Source: an uncultured Muribaculaceae bacterium
GTDB taxonomy: Bacteria > Bacteroidota > Bacteroidia > Bacteroidales > Muribaculaceae
Direction of reading: 5' to 3'
NCBI GenBank assembly: GCA_944321865.1
Contig: CALUMZ010000015.1
Location: 1-44,023 of the forward strand
DNA: 44,023 bases
The notes under the pieces are model-generated. The model was given only the letters and a program-made list of their open reading frames with translations. It was not told the origin of the DNA and did no database searches. A program made the position numbers and the translations under genes. Every line of letters begins with the position of its first letter. Within the stretch, counting starts at the first letter, position 1. Positions 6,974 through 14,320 of this stretch are shown here, in pieces.

Positions 6974-9205
6974 TTACTCGGTTACTGAAAATTTCACGGG
7001 TGTGCCGCTTGCGCTGTCACCGGCAACCCACAGGTTGAAGTCGCCCGGTTCCACTACCTTGGTTGTGGGAGTGCTCCAGAATGCGAGCGACGATGCTTGC
7101 AGGGTGAACGTTACCATGCGGCTTTCGCCCGGTTGCAGGTACACTTTTTCAAACCCTTTCAATTCTTTCACCGGACGCGAGAGCGAAGCCACAAGGTCGC
7201 GGGTGTAGAGTTGGACGGTTTCGGCAGCGGCCATGTTGCCCGTGTTGGTAACGGTGCACGACACTTCGATCGAGCCATCCCGGGCCATGCTTGCCGACGA
7301 CAGTTTCACGTCGCCATAGCTGAATGTGGAGTAGGAGAGGCCGTAGCCAAACGGGAATGCGGGTCCGTCACCGGCATCGAGGTAGAAGCTCGTGCAGCCG
7401 GTTGAGGTTTGCGGTGCTTCAAGCGGTATCTCGTCGATAAGCACCATTCCGCTTGCAGGGCGGCCGGTGTTCACGTGGTTGTAGTAGAGTGGCAATTGTC
7501 CCACCATCTTGGGCATAGATACCGGCAGCTTGCCCGATGGTGATACTTCGCCTGCGAGCATCTCGGCAACTGCCGGGCCTGCCATCGTCCCGCCGTGGAA
7601 CATGTAAAGCACGGCATCGGCAAGGCTCGTTTCATGGACTATGGTCATGGGGCGACCGGTCATTATGATGAGTACTACCGGTTTGCCGGTGGCTTTCAAT
7701 GCTTCGAGCATCTTGGTTTGCGCACCCGGCAGTGAGATGTCGGCGCGGCAATGAGCCTCGCCCGACAACACGGCTTCTTCACCGCCGACCATCACCACCA
7801 CGTCGGCCTCACGTGCGGCGGCTACGGCATCGGCAATGCCGCTTTCATCAATGTCGCGGCTGTATTTCAGCCCCGGGGCATATATGATGGCATCTTTTCC
7901 GTATTTTTCGGTCAAAGCCTCAAGCGGAGTCACGCAGTGTTCTTTTTCAAGATCGAAGCACCATGTTCCGGCTTGGTTGTGCTTGTCGTCGGCCATCGGA
8001 CCCACGAGGGCTATTTTCTTCACATTCTTTAGTGGCAGAATATCGTTATTTTTCAGCATGACGGTACTTTCTTCCACCATCTTTTTTGCTGCCTCAAGCG
8101 ACTCGGGTGCATAGAAATTGTTGGCTGTGGCCATGTCGACATACGGGTTGTCGAACAGCCCGAGGCGGAATTTCAAGCGCAGTACGTTGCGCACGAGGTT
8201 GTCGATTGTCGACTCTTCCACTTTGCCCTCTTCAACAAGTTCTTTCAGGTGTCTTGTGTAGGCATAACTTTCCATGTCAACGTCCACACCCGAATTGGCA
8301 GCCCGGTCGGCAGCGTCTTTCAGGTCGACACACACGCCTTGTGGTATCATTTGCATAATCGATGCCCAGTCACTCACGAGCACACCGTCAAATCCCCATT
8401 CGTTGCGCAGAATGTCGATGTTGAGGTGAGGGTTTCCCGACGAGGGAACGCCGTTGATGTCGTTGAACGAGCACATGAACGTTGCCGACCCGGCTCGTGC
8501 CGCGGCTTCAAACGGCGGCAGGTACATGTCGCGCAGCAGCACTTCGGGAATCCATGTGGTGTTGTAGTCCTTACCCGACTCCGATGCCCCGTATCCGGCA
8601 AAGTGCTTGGTGCAGGCAGCCATTGTACCCGGTTGCGAGAGGTCGTCGGTCTGGTATCCTTTTACCATCGAAACGCCCAGCACCGATGCCAAGTAGGGGT
8701 CTTCGCCAAACGATTCGGCGATGCGTCCCCAGCGGCCGTCGCGCGACACATCGACCATGGGCGAGAATGTCCAACGCACACCTGTCGATGCGGCTTCCAC
8801 GGCAGCTATCCTTGCGCCTTGTTCCACAAGTGCGGGATTCCATGATGCTGCTTGCCCGAGTGGAATGGGGAATATGGTTTTGAACCCGTGGACTACGTCG
8901 CGCGCGAATATCAATGGAATGCCGAGGCGGCTGTTTTCAACTGCCTCGTGTTGCAGCTTGTTGACGATGACGGGATCAACTTCGTTCAATATCGACCCGA
9001 CAGCACCTTTCCTGATGGAACCTACCATGTCGTCGGAATATCCGGTGCCGGTCTGCTGGTTGAGTTGACCGATTTTTTCTTCAAGGGTCATTTTTGCCAA
9101 CAAGGCATTGATTTTGCTCTCTATTTCGGCATCGGGTGTGGCAGCTGTTGCCGCAAACACCGAGCTTGCGCACAAAAACAATCCTAATAAATGTCTCTTT
9201 TTCAT
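6974..9205 (-). CDS. bglX: GH3 beta-glucosidase (BglX-like)
   Basis: This 743-residue enzyme has the full layout of periplasmic GH3 beta-glucosidases. It has a signal peptide (residues 1-21), an N-terminal barrel starting ALLAKMTLEEKIGQL, a central sandwich domain and a C-terminal fibronectin-III-like domain. Diagnostic segments are IPLIFARDVVHGFKTIFPIPL, GRIAESFGEDPYLAS, CTKHFAGYGASESGKDYN and GFDGVLVSDWAS, where the Asp near residue 279 is the nucleophile. The C-terminal FPFGYGLSYSTFSY and VQLYTRDL motifs are also typical. It should release glucose from the non-reducing end of gluco-oligosaccharides imported by SusCD. It has no T9SS tail and no lipobox, so it is probably periplasmic. It lies 104 bases after the first GH16 stop and 34 bases before the GH128 start. 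Confidence 0.93.
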   Translation of the reverse strand: MKKRHLLGLFLCASSVFAATAATPDAEIESKINALLAKMTLEEKIGQLNQQTGTGYSDDMVGSIRKGAVGSILNEVDPVIVNKLQHEAVENSRLGIPLIFARDVVHGFKTIFPIPLGQAASWNPALVEQGARIAAVEAASTGVRWTFSPMVDVSRDGRWGRIAESFGEDPYLASVLGVSMVKGYQTDDLSQPGTMAACTKHFAGYGASESGKDYNTTWIPEVLLRDMYLPPFEAAARAGSATFMCSFNDINGVPSSGNPHLNIDILRNEWGFDGVLVSDWASIMQMIPQGVCVDLKDAADRAANSGVDVDMESYAYTRHLKELVEEGKVEESTIDNLVRNVLRLKFRLGLFDNPYVDMATANNFYAPESLEAAKKMVEESTVMLKNNDILPLKNVKKIALVGPMADDKHNQAGTWCFDLEKEHCVTPLEALTEKYGKDAIIYAPGLKYSRDIDESGIADAVAAAREADVVVMVGGEEAVLSGEAHCRADISLPGAQTKMLEALKATGKPVVLIIMTGRPMTIVHETSLADAVLYMFHGGTMAGPAVAEMLAGEVSPSGKLPVSMPKMVGQLPLYYNHVNTGRPASGMVLIDEIPLEAPQTSTGCTSFYLDAGDGPAFPFGYGLSYSTFSYGDVKLSSASMARDGSIEVSCTVTNTGNMAAAETVQLYTRDLVASLSRPVKELKGFEKVYLQPGESRMVTFTLQASSLAFWSTPTTKVVEPGDFNLWVAGDSASGTPVKFSVTE

Positions 9206-9309
9206 GTTTTCGGTTTATATTTATCTGTCTAATATACAAAAAATTATCAACGTGACAAAGCGAGTCGGCCTATAACTGATACAGGACAAGCAAGATGGTA
9301 TCGGTTACT

Positions 9310-10206
9310 TCATTGTCGGTGTGTGATACCTGTTGCCTTGTTTTGGTATACTCTCACATAGTCGACGAGCATTTCGGCACTGCCGTTTTTCAATGCAGTG
9401 ATCTTCTCGGCATTATGTATGTTTGGGAAATTACCCCCTACGGCAAGGTTCAGCAGGATGAAATTCTCTTTGTGGAAATATTTCCACACGTCGTTTTCTC
9501 CGTTTCGGCTTATATCGACCGAAAGGTAAGGGGTGTCGTTACCGTCGACATACATTTCTATCACTTCGGGAGTCCAAAGTAAGGAAAATGTGTGATATTT
9601 GCCATCTTGCAAACTATAGCTGTTGGTACATGCTCCCACAGTCTGTATATGCTTGTCGGGCGATTCCCCCCAGTGCATGGCTCCATTGAACAACTGTTCC
9701 TGCCTACCTGCGGCGATTCCGTCGGCGTGCCCCATTTCAAGAATGTCGGTTTCGCCGCAACGCGGCCAACCTGCTTCTTTAATGTCGTTACCCATCATCC
9801 AGAATGCAGGCCACAACCCATTGGCTGTACGCGGGAATTTTATGCGAGCTTCGATTATGCCATATTTGAATGCAACTTTGCCTTGGGTGTTTACCCTCCC
9901 CGATGTAAATTCTTTCCCGGCGTATGTCTGAACGCGAGCGGTCAGCACGAGGTTGCCGTTGCGAACGGCCACGTTGGCGGTATCGTCGATGTAATATTGC
10001 AGTTCGGCGTTGCCGCATCCCGAGCCGTTGATTTCCACGTTCCAATGGTTGCGGTTAAGCGTGTCGCCATCGAAGTCGTCTTCCCACACAAGCTCATATC
10101 CGGTCTTGTCGGGACTTGCCGCCATTGCCGTCGTGCCTGCACACATGCACGACGACAATAACAAACAAGCACAAACCAAATATTTAACTGTTACTTTGAC
10201 TTTCAC
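9310..10206 (-). CDS. GH16 endo-beta-1,3-glucanase, predicted lipoprotein
   Basis: This 298-residue protein is a single GH16 jelly-roll domain, laminarinase type. The active-site motif CGETDILEMGH, with the E-x-D-x-x-E catalytic triad, lies near residue 150. Flanking family motifs are ELVWEDDFDG, ELQYYIDD, TANGLWPAFWMMG, KYHTFSLLWTPE and ENFILLNLAVGGNFP. The N terminus has a lipobox LLLSSC with the lipidated Cys at residue 20, so it is probably anchored to a membrane, plausibly the outer one. The start is GTG at 10206; no in-frame ATG lies before the lipobox, so the GTG is needed to keep the signal peptide. It lacks the T9SS tail of its neighbour. The two GH16 proteins are alike across the catalytic domain and probably arose by tandem duplication. 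The next gene upstream ends 26 bases away. Confidence 0.9.
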   Translation of the reverse strand: MKVKVTVKYLVCACLLLSSCMCAGTTAMAASPDKTGYELVWEDDFDGDTLNRNHWNVEINGSGCGNAELQYYIDDTANVAVRNGNLVLTARVQTYAGKEFTSGRVNTQGKVAFKYGIIEARIKFPRTANGLWPAFWMMGNDIKEAGWPRCGETDILEMGHADGIAAGRQEQLFNGAMHWGESPDKHIQTVGACTNSYSLQDGKYHTFSLLWTPEVIEMYVDGNDTPYLSVDISRNGENDVWKYFHKENFILLNLAVGGNFPNIHNAEKITALKNGSAEMLVDYVRVYQNKATGITHRQ

Positions 10207-10232
10207 ACTCGTTTATCTTTTAGTGATTAGGA

Positions 10233-11426
10233 TTAACGAACTATAATCTTGGCAGTGGCCGAACGCCCGTCGTCCAGTCGGGCTTTGACGATGTATATAC
10301 CTGCGGTAAGGTTTTCGGTCGGCATGTAGTCGCCGGTGCTTTCTGCCACAAGCGTGCCCGAAGTGCTATATACTTGAATCATACCGTAGGAGGGGAGTAT
10401 GATGGCATTGTGTGCCTGACGAATGTCGAAAGTCGCTGCGTTGCCTTGTAGTGCTGATATGCCCGAATGATTGCCCATGTCGCCTTCATCGGCAAATGAA
10501 GCAGACTCGTCGGCTGTCCCTTTTTGGTATATTTTCACGTAATTTACATACATGCTCTGTGTGTAGCCGTTCCCTTCGTTGAGAGCGGTTATTCCGTTTA
10601 TATCCCATATTCCCGGGAAATTGCCGCCGATGGCAAGGTTGAACAGGATGAAGTTCTCCTTGTGGAAATAGTAACCCGGGTGGGTGAGGTCGGTGGTGGT
10701 CTCGGGGATTGTCATTTCATAGTAGGGCGTGTCGTTGGGATTGCGGTCGAGGTCGACATACATGGCCACGCGGTCTTCGTCCCAAATGCAGGTGTAAATG
10801 TGAAACTCGCCGTCTTGCAGGCTGTAGCTGTTGGTGCGGTCGCGGGAATATTGGCGATGGTCGTTCCAAGCCGTACCCCAGTGGCTTGCACCGTTGAAGT
10901 AGCGGTCTTGCGTGCCGCGGGAGATGCCGTTAGAGTTGCCAAATTCCATGATGTCGGTCTCACCGCAGCGGGGCCAGCCCACTTGGTCGTAGTCGTTACC
11001 CATCATCCAGAAGGCGGGCCACAGGCCGTTTGCCGTCTTGGGCAATTTTATGGCAGCCTCGATTTTGCCATGTTTGAATGCAATCTTGCCTTTTGAGTTG
11101 ATGCGACCCGAGGTACACTGGCGGCCGCCGTAGTCTTCGCGGCGGGCGGTGAGAATGAGGCATCCGTTCCCCTCGCCGTCGTCGCCGAGGCGCACGTTTT
11201 CGGTGCGGCGGGTGTAATATTGCAATTCACTGTTGCCGCCACCGTCGCTGTTCACCTCGATGTTCCAGCGGGCTTCGTTGAGCGTTGTGCCGTCAAAGAG
11301 GTCTTGCCACACGAGCTTGTAGCCGTCGGTCTCGCCGGTGCCGTTTTGCGGCTCGGCGGCCGATGCCGTCGGCATGGCAGTTATTGCAGCCGCAGCTGCC
11401 AGAGTTGCGTATTTGAAAAAATTCAT
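10233..11426 (-). CDS. GH16 endo-beta-1,3-glucanase with T9SS sorting domain
   Basis: This 397-residue secreted protein has a signal peptide (residues 1-23, ending SAA) and a GH16 domain to about residue 310. The catalytic motif CGETDIMEFG (E-x-D-x-x-E) lies near residue 155, with KLVWQDLFDG, ELQYYTRR, TANGLWPAFWMMGNDY and ENFILFNLAIGGNFPG also present. The segment after about residue 325 is a T9SS type A sorting domain (IQVYSTSGTLVAE, LTAGIYIVKARLDDG, TAKIIVR). It should cut beta-1,3 or mixed-linkage glucan outside the cell. Compared with the downstream GH16 it has several short insertions (for example around DRNPNDTPYYE and TTTDLTHPG) and a different anchor. It follows the unknown surface protein by 107 bases that contain a strong stem-loop. 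Confidence 0.92.
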   Translation of the reverse strand: MNFFKYATLAAAAAITAMPTASAAEPQNGTGETDGYKLVWQDLFDGTTLNEARWNIEVNSDGGGNSELQYYTRRTENVRLGDDGEGNGCLILTARREDYGGRQCTSGRINSKGKIAFKHGKIEAAIKLPKTANGLWPAFWMMGNDYDQVGWPRCGETDIMEFGNSNGISRGTQDRYFNGASHWGTAWNDHRQYSRDRTNSYSLQDGEFHIYTCIWDEDRVAMYVDLDRNPNDTPYYEMTIPETTTDLTHPGYYFHKENFILFNLAIGGNFPGIWDINGITALNEGNGYTQSMYVNYVKIYQKGTADESASFADEGDMGNHSGISALQGNAATFDIRQAHNAIILPSYGMIQVYSTSGTLVAESTGDYMPTENLTAGIYIVKARLDDGRSATAKIIVR

Positions 11427-11461
11427 GATTCTGTGATAAATTTCGGAGTAAGGAAAAATGA

Positions 11462-11518
11462 AAGGGTGTGCCGAAGCGTTTGCACACTAACGCGCAGTGT
11501 TGCCACAGGCACACCCTT
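11462..11518 (-). terminator. Long stem-loop inside the PUL operon (attenuator or processing site)
   Basis: AAGGGTGTGCC (11462-11472) pairs perfectly with GGCACACCCTT (11508-11518), an 11-bp outer stem. An inner GCGTT/AACGC pair (11476-11480 with 11489-11493) could also form. In the minus-strand transcript it is followed by UCAUUUUUCCUUA, a weak U tract. It lies between the susCD-linked surface protein gene and the first GH16 gene, so it may partly stop transcription or protect the upstream mRNA. Confidence 0.55.
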
Positions 11519-11533
11519 GATGAAAGGTAGAAA

Positions 11534-12508
11534 TTACTTCAAAACAACCTTCTTTGCAACGTTGCCGGCCTTAACGATGTAAACACCGTTGTTGAGGTCT
11601 TCGCAACCCATAATCGATGTGCTTGCACGTTTTACGAGTTGGCCAGAGATGTTGTAGAGTTCAAAGCCTGCGTTGTCGTTGCCAAGCACGTTGATGGTCT
11701 TGTCGGTAACCATGATTTGGATATCATTGGCATCGGCTGCAATGCTGTTTACACTGCCCGATCCTTTAGCTTGGTATAAGTAGATAGCATCAAGGTTGAA
11801 ACTTTTTCCTTGAACACCACCAGCAAGAACCGAGAAGATATTGCCACGGAAGAATCCGGGGTGGAAGTCAAAGGCTGGGTAAAGACGCTTTAAGTCGCCA
11901 AATGTGATGTCGATTGCAACCCATTCACCATCGGTATCGAATTTGCCAACCGAAGTGTATGTGGCACCATTGTCGTTGAAGTTGTCGCCGATAGCTATTT
12001 TTGCAGGACCACATTTGGAGGAACCTGCAGCATCGGCAGAGCAACTTTCTTGTGTCGCCCATGTGTCGCCATCACAAATTACAACAGCCAAAGATGCAGG
12101 AGCATTGTCGGAACGAATACCCATGTGGAAGTGCGTTTCGTCGTTAATGGTACGCAAGTCCATGCCATCGCCTTCTACGCTGAATCCTGCACCTGACCAA
12201 CCTATAGAGCCAACTTCTTGTGAAATGTAGCCTCCGGTCTGCATGTCAACGCCGGGATAGCTGCCATCACCTGCAACCATGGTGTTATCCCAAACGAACC
12301 AGTTACGGTTAACGTTGTCGAGACGATAATCATAAACTTCCTTGCCTTGGTCTTGCAGATTTTGTACGGTAACATCATCTAATTGTAATGCAAAGTAAAC
12401 GTCACCGGTGGTATTTGCGATGCCGGGTTGGTCGGTAACGTAGGTTTGGGCATTTGCAACACCCACGCCACAAGCTGCCAAAGCAGCCAAAAGAGTCAAA
12501 TTTTTCAT
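11534..12508 (-). CDS. Unknown T9SS-sorted secreted protein in the SusE position
   Basis: I do not recognise a family for this 324-residue protein. It has a signal peptide (MKNLTLLAALAACGVGVANAQ, cut after about residue 20), then about 230 residues predicted to be mainly beta-strand and rich in Trp, Asp and Gly (DVYFALQLDDVTV, NRNWFVWDN, ETHFHMGIRSDN, WVAIDITFGDLKRLYPAFDF). It ends in a T9SS sorting domain (FELYNISGQLVKR, LNNGVYIVKAG, KKVVLK). Three Cys lie in VVICDG, ESCSADA and SKCGPAK. It directly follows susD, where PULs usually place a SusE/SusF-like surface glycan-binding protein, but it is not a lipoprotein. A beta-glucan-binding role is my inference from position and fold type only. 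Confidence 0.75.
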   Translation of the reverse strand: MKNLTLLAALAACGVGVANAQTYVTDQPGIANTTGDVYFALQLDDVTVQNLQDQGKEVYDYRLDNVNRNWFVWDNTMVAGDGSYPGVDMQTGGYISQEVGSIGWSGAGFSVEGDGMDLRTINDETHFHMGIRSDNAPASLAVVICDGDTWATQESCSADAAGSSKCGPAKIAIGDNFNDNGATYTSVGKFDTDGEWVAIDITFGDLKRLYPAFDFHPGFFRGNIFSVLAGGVQGKSFNLDAIYLYQAKGSGSVNSIAADANDIQIMVTDKTINVLGNDNAGFELYNISGQLVKRASTSIMGCEDLNNGVYIVKAGNVAKKVVLK

Positions 12509-12565
12509 AATGCGTTTTGTTTTTGATAGGTTAATGATATTTTATTGTTGATTAATATGGAGAGG

Positions 12566-12599
12566 TTGCGGGCAGGCGTTCGTGTATTCCCGCCCGCAA
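12566..12599. other. Stem-loop between susD and the downstream surface-protein gene
   Basis: TTGCGGGC (12566-12573) pairs with GCCCGCAA (12592-12599), 19 bases beyond the susD stop. In the minus-strand transcript there is an A-rich run before the stem but no U tract after it. An mRNA-stabilising hairpin is therefore as likely as termination. Confidence 0.45.
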
Positions 12600-12617
12600 G
12601 CCCTTTTTTTGCGTTGG

Positions 12618-14291
12618 TCAATAGCCCGGGTTTTGCTCCATCGGGTTAAGGTTGATTTCCTCAGCCGGAATGGGGAACAACTCGTGCTTGCCCTTGATGA
12701 ACATGGCCATTTCGGCGCGCACTTCTTCGCTCTCGGTCGAGCCGTAAGAGCCGTTCTCCTTGTTCATCACCTCGTAGGCTATGTCCCAACGGCACAGGTC
12801 AAACCAGCGGTGTCCCTCCATGCCGAGTTCCACGCGGCGCTCGTGGCGAATAGCTTCGCGCAAGTCGCTTACTTCATCTGTTACGTAGCTCGAACCATTC
12901 CATTTGCGAATTTCGTAGCCGGGATAGAGCGGAGCACCCACGCGGTCGCGCACGGCGTTGAGCATGGTGGTTGCAACCGATTGGTCGCCGCCACCTTCAA
13001 CCAATGCCTCGGCATACATCAGCATAACGTCTGACAGGCGTATGAGCCGGTAGTTCATGGGACTGCGCGACGGGTGGTCGAGGGCGATGTATTTGGCGGG
13101 GTCGTCAGACGATGCCAACGGGTTGTCGGTATATGCAGTCTTGTTATTGTTGTAGGAGTTGCCAAGGTAGGTGAGCTCGGCATTGATGTTTACAGCCTCG
13201 GGCGATGGTGCGCAGATGGTGTATTCGCGGCGCGGGTCGTGCCATGTTTCGTTGCCCGTTGCCGGGTCGTATGTCACTTCAAACTCGTCATACAAGTTCT
13301 GAGTGGGGTGGTTCAATCCCCAACCTGCATTAGCACCGCCGGTGCGTGCGCGCGTCATGATGGTGGTAAAGGTACCGCGGGTGTAGCCAAAGCCGCCTTC
13401 GCCGTTGTTGCCGCCATAGTCGCTCTGCTCGTTTTCCATATACTGAATTTCAAACACCGACTCGATGCCGTTTTCGCCGGCAAGGGTGAAGTTGTCATAA
13501 TAGTTGGGGAACAGGTCATATTCGCCGGTGTCATATTGCTGTTCCATGAAGGTGCGACCCCAAGCGATGGCGTTGGGATAGTCGTGCCTGTAAAGGTAAA
13601 CCTTCAGCAACATGGCTTGTGCTGCACCTTTTGTGGCGCGGCCAAGGTCGGTGGCGGGATATTCGCTCTTGTTCCACAGCAGGCGTTCGGCTTGAATGAG
13701 GTCTTCAATGATGCGGTCGTAAATGTAGTCGGCCGATTGGCGCGATTGCTGCCAGTCGTCGGAGCTGTCGATGACCACGTTGGTGTAAGGCACACCGCCG
13801 AATATGCGCACGAGGCGGAAGTAGTAGAGGGCGCGCATGAAGTAGGCTTCGCCAAGCAAGCAGCTTTTGCGTTCCTCGGTGAGATTCTCGTCGGGAGTTA
13901 CGCCGGGCACTTCCTGCAATGCAAGGTTGCAGCGGGCAATGCCTTGATACTGGGCGCGGTAGAAGTCGAGCAGCAGGTCGTTGTTGGCATTGGTCTTGAA
14001 ATTTTCCATGTCGTAGGCATTGGCCATGTCCGACGTGTTTTGTCCGCCTTTCAGCGCGTCGTCGGATGCGACGTCGCCTACGTACCATTCGCTGCAATAG
14101 GTGTAGTTGTATTCCCACGCGAGCGGCGTGTAGCAAGCGTTGACCGACTGAATGGCAGTCATGCCGCTTGTGAAGAAGTCTTTGAGCGATGTTGAGCCGG
14201 GCGACTCCTCGGTGAGCCAGTCGTTACACGAAGTGGTCGATAACAGGGCCGCCGTCGAGCACAATACCGTGAATATATGTTTTACTTTCAT
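12618..14291 (-). CDS. susD: SusD/RagB-family outer-membrane glycan-binding lipoprotein
   Basis: This 557-residue protein matches the SusD/RagB family in length and layout. The signal peptide ends in a lipobox STTSC with the lipidated Cys at residue 22, followed by NDWLTEESPGS. The family's N-terminal TPR-like helices (residues about 40-240: ARCNLALQEVPG, LLGEAYFMRALYYFRLVRIFGGVPY, YDRIIEDLIQAERLL) and C-terminal RHERRVELGMEGHRWFDLCRW and LFPIPAEEINLNPMEQNPGY are all clear. SusD caps the SusC channel and hands over oligosaccharide. It starts 30 bases after the susC stop. Family and location are certain; beta-1,3-glucan as ligand is inferred from the GH16/GH3/GH128 genes downstream. Confidence 0.96.
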   Translation of the reverse strand: MKVKHIFTVLCSTAALLSTTSCNDWLTEESPGSTSLKDFFTSGMTAIQSVNACYTPLAWEYNYTYCSEWYVGDVASDDALKGGQNTSDMANAYDMENFKTNANNDLLLDFYRAQYQGIARCNLALQEVPGVTPDENLTEERKSCLLGEAYFMRALYYFRLVRIFGGVPYTNVVIDSSDDWQQSRQSADYIYDRIIEDLIQAERLLWNKSEYPATDLGRATKGAAQAMLLKVYLYRHDYPNAIAWGRTFMEQQYDTGEYDLFPNYYDNFTLAGENGIESVFEIQYMENEQSDYGGNNGEGGFGYTRGTFTTIMTRARTGGANAGWGLNHPTQNLYDEFEVTYDPATGNETWHDPRREYTICAPSPEAVNINAELTYLGNSYNNNKTAYTDNPLASSDDPAKYIALDHPSRSPMNYRLIRLSDVMLMYAEALVEGGGDQSVATTMLNAVRDRVGAPLYPGYEIRKWNGSSYVTDEVSDLREAIRHERRVELGMEGHRWFDLCRWDIAYEVMNKENGSYGSTESEEVRAEMAMFIKGKHELFPIPAEEINLNPMEQNPGY

Positions 14292-14320
14292 TGGTCTTTA
14301 AATTGTGCTAAAAGTGTTGG

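Noticed and set aside
13074..14195. A 373-residue plus-strand open frame inside susD
   Set aside because: It lies wholly within susD, has low-complexity Val/Gly/Ala-rich content and no family motif.
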